This document shows positions 32,720 to 39,196 of a DNA stretch of 39,359 bases, in pieces. Where the stretch lies: contig JBHYFN010000035.1 of NCBI GenBank assembly GCA_051859505.1, forward strand, positions 1 through 39,359. The letters run 5' to 3'. The notes under the pieces were generated by a model, which did no database searches, had not been told where the DNA came from, and saw only the letters and a list, made by a program, of their open reading frames with translations. This stretch comes from JAFIEN01 sp051859505. GTDB lineage: Bacteria > Pseudomonadota > Alphaproteobacteria > Rhodobacterales > Rhodobacteraceae. Position numbers and translations under genes: made by a program. The stretch's first letter is position 1. Each line of letters begins with the position of its first letter.

Positions 32720-33606
32720 GGTCTCTCTCTCCTGTTCATGAAGGATCTTCCGGCAGGGTTGCGTCCCTGCTGGTGGCCGGATGTCCCTCCGGCCAGGGGT
32801 TCGGGAGGTTCGGACAGGTGCGGAAGCGCTCGGCTGTCAGCTCTCGCGGCACGCTTTGCGGCCCATGCGGGCTGATGCGCCACGATGACGGGGCTTCCTG
32901 CCCGGCATGTCAGCACCTCGGGCTCGATGCCCCAGTGGTCCGCGATACAGCGGGTTGCAAGCAGCTCTGCCGGGGCATCATCAGCGGCAAGACCCCCATC
33001 GGCAAGCACCAGAAGCCGGTCGCAAAACCGCACCGCCAGGGTCAGGTCGTGTAATGCGCAGAGCACCGGCACTCCGGTTTGCCGCGCATGCATGCGCAGG
33101 GTTGCCAGAACTTCCAGCTGGTGGCGCAGATCAAGGGCCGAGGTGGCTTCGTCCAGCAAAAGCAGCCGTGGCTGGCGGAACAGCCGTTGCGCGATCATCA
33201 CCCGTTGCTGCTGGCCGCCCGACAATGTGTTCAGTGGCCGGTCTGCCAGCGAACTGAGCCCGAGATCGTCAAGACAGGCCTGCGCCTGCCCCAACAGGGC
33301 GGGATCGATCCGCAGCCCGAGTTGTTCGCGGCGCCCCAACAGCACGGCATCCAGCACGGTCAAAGCCGAGCGCACCGCGAAATCCTGGGGCAGATACCCG
33401 ATTTCCCCAGCCGGCACCGGCTGCCCGTTCAGCCGGATCGTTGCCTGCTGCGGGCCCAGTCCGGCGAGCGCCGACAGAAGTGTGCTCTTGCCAGAGCCGT
33501 TGGGGCCGACCAGGCCCAGCATCTGCCCGGCCTGAAATTCAAGGCGCATTGGCCTCAGGATGGCCAAGGCGCCGCGACGCAGTTCGGGGACGTCGATCAC
33601 GAACAC
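32716..33606 (-). CDS. ABC transporter ATPase, FecE/BtuD type
   Basis: The 296-residue ATPase has Walker A GLVGPNGSGKSTLL near 33, Q-loop YLPQDFAVR, signature LSGGQQQRVMIAQRL, Walker B LLLLDEATSALD and the switch His in ALHDLTLAV. It energises the permease encoded just upstream, as in Fe-siderophore, heme and B12 importers. The start is a GTG at 33606 (or 33600), five bases after the permease stop. The last 25 or so codons (PLAGGTSGHQQGRNPAGR) are not ABC protein. They are the translation of the two-hairpin DNA element at 32736-32803, and its stop overlaps the ycnI start. Confidence 0.88.
   Translation of the reverse strand: MFVIDVPELRRGALAILRPMRLEFQAGQMLGLVGPNGSGKSTLLSALAGLGPQQATIRLNGQPVPAGEIGYLPQDFAVRSALTVLDAVLLGRREQLGLRIDPALLGQAQACLDDLGLSSLADRPLNTLSGGQQQRVMIAQRLFRQPRLLLLDEATSALDLRHQLEVLATLRMHARQTGVPVLCALHDLTLAVRFCDRLLVLADGGLAADDAPAELLATRCIADHWGIEPEVLTCRAGSPVIVAHQPAWAAKRAARADSRALPHLSEPPEPLAGGTSGHQQGRNPAGRSFMNRRERP
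32736..32803 (-). promoter_or_regulatory. Two-hairpin junction element, copy A (before ycnI)
   Basis: On the minus strand stem 1 TGGCCGGA/TCCGGCCA (32795-32788 with 32781-32774) is followed by stem 2 GCAGGG/CCCTGC (32770-32765 with 32758-32753). Then comes GGAAGATCCTTCA and, after a few bases, a GGAGAGAGA ribosome-binding site and the ycnI ATG. It lies inside the end of the ATPase coding sequence. Copy B at 35779-35848 has the same plan with compensatory changes in stem 2. Confidence 0.7.
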
Positions 33607-33610
33607 CGCT

Positions 33611-34666
33611 CTATCCCCCCTTGTGACGGATGATGACGACAAGCAGCATCGGAATGCCGGCAATCGCGGTGATGATGCCCACCGGAATGGCGGCACCCTG
33701 CGACAACAGCTTGCCGGCAACCGACGCCGAAACGAGGATGATGGCCCCCGCAAGCGCCGAAAGCGGCAGCGAGAGGCGATGATCCTCGCCGACCGCCGCA
33801 CGCGCGACATGGGGCGCGATCAGGCCGACAAAGCCGATTGTCCCGGTAAAGCTGACCGCAGCGGCGGTGAGCGCGGCACAGATCAGGAATGCGCGCCGGC
33901 GCAGCCGCGCGACGTCCAGGCCAAGGCTCGCGGCATTCGCCTCGCCAAGGCGCAGCGTCGTCAGTGCCCATAGGTCGCGTGCAATGAAAGGCAGGCACGC
34001 CAGCAGGATGACTCCCGAGACCTGAACCGCGGTCCAGTTCGCCCGCAGCAGCGACCCGAACAGCCAGAAGACAATCTGCTGCAGAACCTCGGGCGAGGCC
34101 ATGAACTGCACCAGCGCCTGAAGCGACTGGAAGAAGAACAGCACGGCAATGCCTGCCAGAACCAGAATTTCGGGATTTGTGCCCTTGGTCCGGGAAACCA
34201 GCCAGATGATGGCCGTGGCGATCAGCGTTCCGGCGAAGGCGGCAAGCGGGGTCAGCACCCATTGCGGCAGCGGCAGCGCCACGACCGAGGCGCCCAGGAT
34301 GGACAAGGCCGCACCGAAACCGGCCGCCGCCGAGAACCCCAGTGTGAAGGGAGAGGCCAGAGGGTTTGCCAGGATCGTCTGCATCAGCAAACCGGCGAGC
34401 CCCAGACTGGCCCCGACGATCATCGCCATGGCCAGTTGCGGCATGCGGATCTGCCACAGGATGGTGGCGGCCACGCGGTCGGTGCCGCCGGGGCCTGCCA
34501 GCAGCGCGCGCCAGACCTCGGGCGGCGACATGCGTGACGGGCCGGTTCCCAGGTCTGCCAACGCCAGGAGCACCAGCAGCAGGGCCGCGGCAAGCACCGC
34601 GCCCCTGCGCCGGGCAGCCCGGCCGTGCCATCCCGCGATGGCAGGTGCAGGCCCCGTTCCTGTCAT
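33611..34666 (-). CDS. ABC transporter permease, FecCD/BtuC type
   Basis: The 351-residue protein has nine to ten membrane helices and the FecCD features: RMPQLAMAMIVGASLGLAG near 75, ANPLASPFTLGFSAAAGFGA near 100, and GFVGLIAPHVARAAVGEDHR near 275. The latter is the coupling segment that contacts the ATPase. It imports a metal chelate, heme or cobalamin delivered by the upstream binding protein. The ATG overlaps the stop of the binding-protein gene (ATGA). Substrate is undetermined; position in a copper cluster is the only clue. Confidence 0.92.
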   Translation of the reverse strand: MTGTGPAPAIAGWHGRAARRRGAVLAAALLLVLLALADLGTGPSRMSPPEVWRALLAGPGGTDRVAATILWQIRMPQLAMAMIVGASLGLAGLLMQTILANPLASPFTLGFSAAAGFGAALSILGASVVALPLPQWVLTPLAAFAGTLIATAIIWLVSRTKGTNPEILVLAGIAVLFFFQSLQALVQFMASPEVLQQIVFWLFGSLLRANWTAVQVSGVILLACLPFIARDLWALTTLRLGEANAASLGLDVARLRRRAFLICAALTAAAVSFTGTIGFVGLIAPHVARAAVGEDHRLSLPLSALAGAIILVSASVAGKLLSQGAAIPVGIITAIAGIPMLLVVIIRHKGG

Positions 34667-35763
34667 CTGAGCCCGACAACAAACACACCGTCGGCTGCCA
34701 CCGGCAAGAACCGATCATAGAAGGCGGCCAGTTCTGCGGCCGGGTCCACATCGGCAAAGGCTTCGGGATAGATCGCCTTGGCAATCGCCCGCGCATAGAC
34801 GAAATCCGACAGGGTGCGGTTGCCGCCGTGGTAGATGCCGTAAACATCCCCCGACTGGACGGCGGGCAGATCGGCCCAACCCGGGCGCGTGGTATAGGCG
34901 GCCATCCGCTCGCGGGCCAGCGCCGCATCCTGCCCGAAGCCCAGAAGCACGGCCTCGGGCCGGTTCAGCCATTCGGAACCCGCCAGCAGGATCACTTCGG
35001 GTTGCCGGGACAAAACATATTCGGGGTTGAGCGGTCCCCAGTTCTCGATCTGGCCGCGGGCGATGTTGTCCCCGCCCACAAGCTCGATCACCCCGGCCCA
35101 CATCCCGCGCCCGTAGCTGTTGCCGACCTCGTCCGGGCCACGCTGCGCCAGCTCGACATAAACCCTGCGGTCCGAGGCCCCGGTCGCCGCGATGCGGGCC
35201 ATCGTATCTTGCGTCATCGCCTCGTAGAAGGCCGCGAGTTCTTCCGCGCGGTCGGCATGACCCAGCAAGGTACCCAGAATCCGCGTGGACTCGAGGTGCC
35301 GCTCAAGGGTCTGGGCGTTGTAGTCGATCGCGACGACCGTGATCCCCGCAGCCTCGATCTGGGCCACGCCCGCAGCGCCGATCGCATCGGTTTGCCACGG
35401 CGCAAGAATTGCCACCTCTGGCTGCGTGGCGATAAGCGCCTCGACCGAAAAGCTGTTGTCGTCGGCATCGCCGAAATCAGGCAACGTTTCCAGCTGCGGG
35501 AACCGGACGGTATAGGCCTGCCACTGGCCCGGGCGCCAGTCGGCCCAGGGGCTGCGCGACAGGGAAACCACGCGATCCAGGCCCTCGGACCCCGTCACTG
35601 CCAGGTAATCTTCGTAGTAGAAGCCCAGCGCCACCCGCGCGGGCGGCTGTTCAAGCACGATCTGGCGCCCTTCGATATCGGTAAAGGCGATTTCCGCGAG
35701 TGCCGGTGCCGCAAGCCCAAGGGCCAGCACCGGGGCGACAAGTCTTGCAAAGGTCTGCTTCAT
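34663..35763 (-). CDS. ABC transporter periplasmic binding protein, FecB/HmuT type
   Basis: The 366-residue protein has a signal peptide (KQTFARLVAPVLALGLAAPALA) and two lobes: FTDIEGRQIVLEQPPARVAL and VEALIATQPEVAILAPW in the first, then MWAGVIELVGGDNIA and YVLSRQPEVILLAGSEW in the second. These are class III (TroA/FecB-like) binding-protein features. It contains no Cys and no Met/His cluster, so it probably binds a chelate rather than a bare ion. It precedes the permease and ATPase genes in one coupled set. The ATG overlaps the mbnH stop, and the two-hairpin element copy B lies directly upstream. Whether the ligand is a copper chelate, a siderophore or a corrinoid is open. Confidence 0.88.
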   Translation of the reverse strand: MKQTFARLVAPVLALGLAAPALAEIAFTDIEGRQIVLEQPPARVALGFYYEDYLAVTGSEGLDRVVSLSRSPWADWRPGQWQAYTVRFPQLETLPDFGDADDNSFSVEALIATQPEVAILAPWQTDAIGAAGVAQIEAAGITVVAIDYNAQTLERHLESTRILGTLLGHADRAEELAAFYEAMTQDTMARIAATGASDRRVYVELAQRGPDEVGNSYGRGMWAGVIELVGGDNIARGQIENWGPLNPEYVLSRQPEVILLAGSEWLNRPEAVLLGFGQDAALARERMAAYTTRPGWADLPAVQSGDVYGIYHGGNRTLSDFVYARAIAKAIYPEAFADVDPAAELAAFYDRFLPVAADGVFVVGLR

Positions 35764-36838
35764 CTCGTTTCTCTCTTGTTTCCTGAAGGGTCTTCCGGCG
35801 GGGTCGCGTCCCCGCCTGTGGCCGGATGTCCCTCCGGCCAGGGGTTCGCGAAGGCCGGATCGGTGAGGAAATCCTCATCCGTCAGGCTCTCCAGAAAGGC
35901 GATCAGATCGGCGATCTCGGCCTCGGTGATCTGAAAGCCGATGATGAGTGGGTCGCGCAGCGGGTCGGGTTGGCCAAGTCGTGCGGCCTCGCCGCCCGCT
36001 GCATAGTGGCGGATGACCTGTTCCAGCGTCTGGAACCGCCCGTCATGCATGTAGGGGGCGGTCATGGCGACATTGCGCAGGGTGGGGGTGCGGAAGCGGC
36101 CCCGGTCACGGGGGTTCAGGGTGAATTCGCTGGTCCCGCCCTCCGCCCCGAGGCCGGTGTTGTGAAACCCCGTCTCGGGCATGGCGCTGCGCGAGGTGAT
36201 CAGATTGTTGGTGAAGTTCAGGCCCAGATGGCAGTGGTAGCATTCGGTCCGGTGGTCGAAGAACAGATCCATCCCGCGCATCGCCGCGTCAGAAATGGCT
36301 GTGCGGTCGCCCTCGTAGACGAAGCGGTCATAGGGGCTGCCGACGGAAATCAGGGTCCGCTGGAACGCGCCCAGCGCGCGGGTGATGGTGAACAGATCGG
36401 CCTGCGGGCGGTCGGGGAAGGCGGCGGCGAAGGCGTTCTGATAAAGCGCATCCTCCATCAGACGTGCGAACAGCGCTGATTCCTGCCCGGCATTGCCCAT
36501 TTCCACCGGATCCTCGCCGAAGATCGGGATCAGGGCGTGGAATTCGAGGCTGTCCACCATCGGATTGGCCCAGGTCAGCGTGGGCAGATAGCCGACATTG
36601 GCCAGAGTCGGCGCATTGAACGCCCCGGCCTCTCCCGTGATGCCCACCGACACCGCGCGCCCATCCGTAAAGGCGCGCGCCTGCTCATGGCAGGATGCAC
36701 AGGACATCGTGCCATCGACGGACAGCCGCTGGTCGTAGAACAGATGCCGGCCCAGATCGACCAGGGAATGGCCCAGTCATAGGCCAGTCCCGCGCTTGCC
36801 GCCCCGCTCAGCGCCGCGGCCAAGGCCACGGCGCGCAT
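35760..36838 (-). pseudogene. mbnH: MbnH-type di-heme enzyme gene with internal deletion and frameshift
   Basis: From about 36762 downward one frame encodes a good MbnH: VDLGRHLFYDQRLS, heme motif CASCH, AFTDGRAVSVGITGE, LTWANPMVDS, second heme motif CYHCH, and TAPYMHDGRFQTLEQV. The proper N-terminus, with signal peptide MRAVALAAALSGAASAGLA and the mature start YDWAIP, begins at 36838 but in another frame, and the heme frame has a TGA just before. About 17 codons of the usual PGFP...NPM stretch are absent between YDWAIP and LVDLG. MbnH oxidises a Trp of its partner MbnP to kynurenine in the periplasm. The gene therefore appears broken, unless the gap is an assembly error. The last codons are the two-hairpin element. 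Confidence 0.8.
35779..35848 (-). promoter_or_regulatory. Two-hairpin junction element, copy B (before the binding-protein gene)
   Basis: On the minus strand stem 1 TGGCCGGA/TCCGGCCA (35840-35833 with 35826-35819) is identical to copy A. Stem 2 is GGCGGGG/CCCCGCC (35816-35810 with 35803-35797). It is followed by GGAAGACCCTTCA, an AAGAGAGAA segment and the ATG of the binding-protein gene. It lies in the end of mbnH and is read in a different frame from copy A. Confidence 0.7.
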
Positions 36839-36842
36839 GGGT

Positions 36843-37712
36843 TCAGCGCATCGTTGCGAAACGTTGCTCGCCCGCCGCGATGTCGCGGAAGCCAAGCCCC
36901 AGCCGCGACATGACCGGGATGCAGTCATCGTCATCAGGGAAGGACATGCAGCCGGGGCTGGTTTCGGGTGTGTTGTAATCCACATTCGCCTCGGCCAGCA
37001 CCGGGGCTACGTCGAAGATGACTGTGTTGGCGACAGGATCGAAGCTGTCGAAACGCACATCCACAAGGTTCGGATTGGCGCATTCGGCTTCCGGGGCCAC
37101 CGTCCGGGCCTCGGAGGCGCAGCCGGTCGAACCCAGATGCAGCGCCCAGCCGCGGTTGGCGTCATGGGTGACAGGCAGGCCGGTCGAGGACAGTTCAACC
37201 TTGATGAACTTGTAGCCGCCCTGCCAGTTCCAGAACATCGCGGTCAGGTTCAGGGGCGAGGGTGCCAGCGTCGGGTCGCCGTGGTTCAGATCGAACGGCA
37301 CGCCGATGTCGAAGGTGAGGCCCGTATAGTCCCCCGCAGGCACTGTGCCACGCAAGCTGGTGTTCATGTCGGGCGTGCCATTGACGCAGGTGCCGGTCGC
37401 ATCCTCGAAATCCAGCAGCGCCACATCGGCGACCTGCCAGATCCCGTCCTGATCCAGCGCGATGGGGGTCTCGGCCCCATCCGCGCCGATCAGCCGGGCA
37501 TTGGTGACGAAGACGCGGAAATCGGCCACCTCGACCGTCGAGGCGGTCGTTCCGATGCCTTCATAGGCCTGCGCGCAGGTGAAGGGGGTGCCTGCCATTT
37601 CAGCGGCGAAATTGATGGTGACGGGTTGGTCGGCCAGTGCAGGCGCGGCGAGAAGGGCAGCAAACGGGGCAGCAAACAGGGCGGCGGGGGCCGCAGCGGT
37701 CAGGTAACGCAT
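36843..37712 (-). CDS. mbnP: MbnP-family copper-binding periplasmic protein
   Basis: The 289-residue protein has a signal peptide (about 27 residues, ending ALADQ) and the features of MbnP, the 'metallo-mystery pair four-Cys motif' family. It starts PVTINFAAEMAGTPFTCAQ, then has VADFRVFVTNARL, the central MFWNWQGGYKFIKVE and paired Cys in STGCAS, AECANP, GCMSFP and DDCIP. In studied MbnP a Trp is converted to kynurenine by MbnH and forms part of a copper site. The WNW motif here fits that region. It lies four bases before mbnH and 62 bases after the CutF-like gene, behind a perfect hairpin. Confidence 0.9.
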   Translation of the reverse strand: MRYLTAAAPAALFAAPFAALLAAPALADQPVTINFAAEMAGTPFTCAQAYEGIGTTASTVEVADFRVFVTNARLIGADGAETPIALDQDGIWQVADVALLDFEDATGTCVNGTPDMNTSLRGTVPAGDYTGLTFDIGVPFDLNHGDPTLAPSPLNLTAMFWNWQGGYKFIKVELSSTGLPVTHDANRGWALHLGSTGCASEARTVAPEAECANPNLVDVRFDSFDPVANTVIFDVAPVLAEANVDYNTPETSPGCMSFPDDDDCIPVMSRLGLGFRDIAAGEQRFATMR

Positions 37713-37741
37713 GTGGGATCTCTCTCGAATGAAGGGCAACG

Positions 37742-37765
37742 GCCCGACCGCAGCGGCGGTCGGGC
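37742..37765 (-). promoter_or_regulatory. Perfect hairpin between the CutF-like gene and mbnP
   Basis: GCCCGACCGC (37742-37751) pairs without mismatch with 37756-37765 around a four-base loop. It starts nine bases after the stop of the CutF-like gene and ends 29 bases before the mbnP ATG. The spacer then contains CCCTTCA and CGAGAGAGA, as in the two-hairpin elements. No T-run follows, so control of translation is as likely as termination. Confidence 0.65.
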
Positions 37766-37774
37766 ATTCAGGCT

Positions 37775-38143
37775 TCAGACAAGAGCGACCGGGGGGCCAC
37801 GCGCCGGGGGCGCGCGGGGGGTGTGATGGCCGGCCAGCAGATGACCCGCGCGCGGAGGCTCGATCCGTGCGATGCGCAGCGACAGACCGGACTGGCCCGC
37901 CTCGGGCGAAAGCGCCATGGCCTGCGCCAGCGTGCAGACCGGGCAATCCTGCGCCATCCCTTGCGGGACGTCACCGCCTTCGATGCACAGATCGTCCAGC
38001 GATCCGCCCAACTGCATATACGCCGCCAGCATCGGATCAGCGGGCGCAGCCGGGGCATGCTGGTGACCGAAGCCCAGAACAGCGAGCGCCAGCGCCAGCA
38101 GCGCAGCGGTCAGGCGGGTCTGAATGGTCGGTCTCACACGCAT
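37775..38143 (-). CDS. CutF-like exported copper-sensing leader protein (DUF2946 type)
   Basis: The 122-residue protein has an N-terminal export signal (about residues 10-30, LTAALLALALAVLGFG), a Cys-containing middle (LCIEGGDVPQG, then DCPVCTLAQA) and a proline-rich end (TPRAPPARGPPVALV). This combination recalls CutF of Rhodobacter capsulatus, a nascent exported protein whose copper-dependent stalling at a C-terminal proline-rich stretch controls translation of the next gene through a stem-loop. Here too a stem-loop follows the stop, and a copper gene (mbnP) is next. It is the first gene of the cluster, with the ATG at 38143. The assignment rests on pattern, not on alignment. Confidence 0.65.
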   Translation of the reverse strand: MRVRPTIQTRLTAALLALALAVLGFGHQHAPAAPADPMLAAYMQLGGSLDDLCIEGGDVPQGMAQDCPVCTLAQAMALSPEAGQSGLSLRIARIEPPRAGHLLAGHHTPRAPPARGPPVALV

Positions 38144-38149
38144 GTGACC

Positions 38150-38178
38150 TGAGTACGTTCCGCCCCCGCTGTCGTCAA
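38150..38178 (-). promoter_or_regulatory. Weak promoter candidate of the copper cluster
   Basis: TTGACG (38178-38173) and TACTCA (38155-38150) are spaced by 17 bases on the minus strand, just before the CutF-like ATG. The -10 is poor, and a short dyad (TGTCG-N5-CGACA) overlaps the -35. The remaining bases to 38339 contain no gene. Confidence 0.3.
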
Positions 38179-38339
38179 TCGACAACGGCGGCCGCGCACA
38201 CGCGTCGGTTCCAGAGAGCACGTGCCGATTACCAGGCAACCCGTTCAGCTATCGCCGCCACAGGCGCGAGTGTCCGCTCCGGGAAGGCACCCGGCTTCGC
38301 TTCAAGGTCCGCTCTGGGCCGGGTGCGAAGCCCTTTCCC

Positions 38340-38636
38340 TCAACTCATTTGGCCTTCCAACCGCCCCCGAGCATACCGCTCTACCCCGACCGCCAACACA
38401 AAGGCTGGAGCGCCAAGCATCAGCACAGCCGCAGACACTGCCGCAACGACCACCATCGCCCCGGCTCCAGCCCCCAGCACCATCACCACCGCCCAGCTCG
38501 CCAGATAGGCCACCCCGCACAGTCCTACCGCCCGGATCACCGGATGCGTCCAGCGCGCCAGATCCCTCTGCATCCGCTCCAACGTCGCCAGCTGGTGCCG
38601 TTGCCACACGTCGCTCTTCTCGATCTTCATCATCAT
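38340..38636 (-). CDS. Small membrane protein co-translated with an XRE repressor
   Basis: This 98-residue protein starts with a charged segment (KIEKSDVWQRHQLATLERMQ) and has two hydrophobic helices (AVGLCGVAYLASWAVVMVL and MVVVAAVSAAVLMLGAPAFV) followed by VGVERYARGRLEGQ. I do not recognise a function. The ATG at 38636 overlaps the stop of the XRE gene (ATGA), so the two are coupled. A possible remnant of the same C-terminus lies at 20036-20085. It probably belongs to the control region of a mobile element. Confidence 0.7.
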   Translation of the reverse strand: MMMKIEKSDVWQRHQLATLERMQRDLARWTHPVIRAVGLCGVAYLASWAVVMVLGAGAGAMVVVAAVSAAVLMLGAPAFVLAVGVERYARGRLEGQMS

Positions 38637-39064
38637 TCTCTCAACAATTCGATCCAGGTGTGGACGTCGTCCATCGGGATTTCCTTCCCCTCCAGGAACG
38701 ACCGGTACCAGCGCGCGACGATCGCGCCGCGCTTCTCGCTTTTCAGGCGGATGCTGGTCGCGCCCAAGTGACGGTCCAGCGCCGTCTCGAACCCTTCCAG
38801 CGCGGCCAGGTCATGGCCCGGGCGCACTGCTTCGACCCCCAGCAGGATCCAGTTCAGGTCCACGCCGAACTGGCGGTGCATGTCGACCAGCGCCTCCACC
38901 GGCATCGAGCGTTTGCCGGTCTCGTAGCTCTGATAGGCGCGCTGCGACATGCCGAGGGCTTCGGCCATCCGGGCCTGCGACAGGCCAAGCTCGTTGCGCG
39001 CGATCGCCATGCGCGCGCCGAGGCCGCCGAGGTAGGTATCCGGACGATTCACTATTCTTGACAT
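38633..39064 (-). CDS. XRE-family phage-type repressor
   Basis: The 143-residue protein has an HTH (GARMAIARNELGLSQARMAE, ALGMSQRAYQSYETGKRSMP) followed by LVDMHRQFGVDLNWILLG, the standard ending of phage repressor HTH domains, and a short C-terminal part with no LexA-type protease domain. It probably represses the divergent excisionase-like gene and itself from the operator region at 39083-39120. The ATG at 39064 is used; a TTG lies one codon upstream. Confidence 0.85.
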   Translation of the reverse strand: MSRIVNRPDTYLGGLGARMAIARNELGLSQARMAEALGMSQRAYQSYETGKRSMPVEALVDMHRQFGVDLNWILLGVEAVRPGHDLAALEGFETALDRHLGATSIRLKSEKRGAIVARWYRSFLEGKEIPMDDVHTWIELLRE

Positions 39065-39082
39065 CAATCAGCTTGCCGTGAC

Positions 39083-39120
39083 GCATGAGCGCATATAAGC
39101 GCACGTTTGTGCGTTAACGC
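39083..39120. promoter_or_regulatory. Operator region between repressor and excisionase-like gene
   Basis: GCGCAC-GTTT-GTGCGT (39099-39114) is a near-perfect dyad. Further GCGCA/TGCGT half-sites lie on both sides (GCGCATATAAGCGC at 39089-39102). The cluster is in the 130-base spacer between the divergent repressor and excisionase-like genes and should be the repressor's target. Confidence 0.55.
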
Positions 39121-39196
39121 CAGCGTTTCACTATCGAAGCACGGCACGGCACCGCATTCAATGCGTTTTCGTCAATTTGCAGGAAAGGAGAGGGGT

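Noticed and set aside
38215..38265. tRNA-like stretch upstream of the small membrane-protein gene
   Set aside because: The minus strand has a GATAGCTGAACGG sequence like a D-arm, but no anticodon arm, T-arm or acceptor pairing follows.
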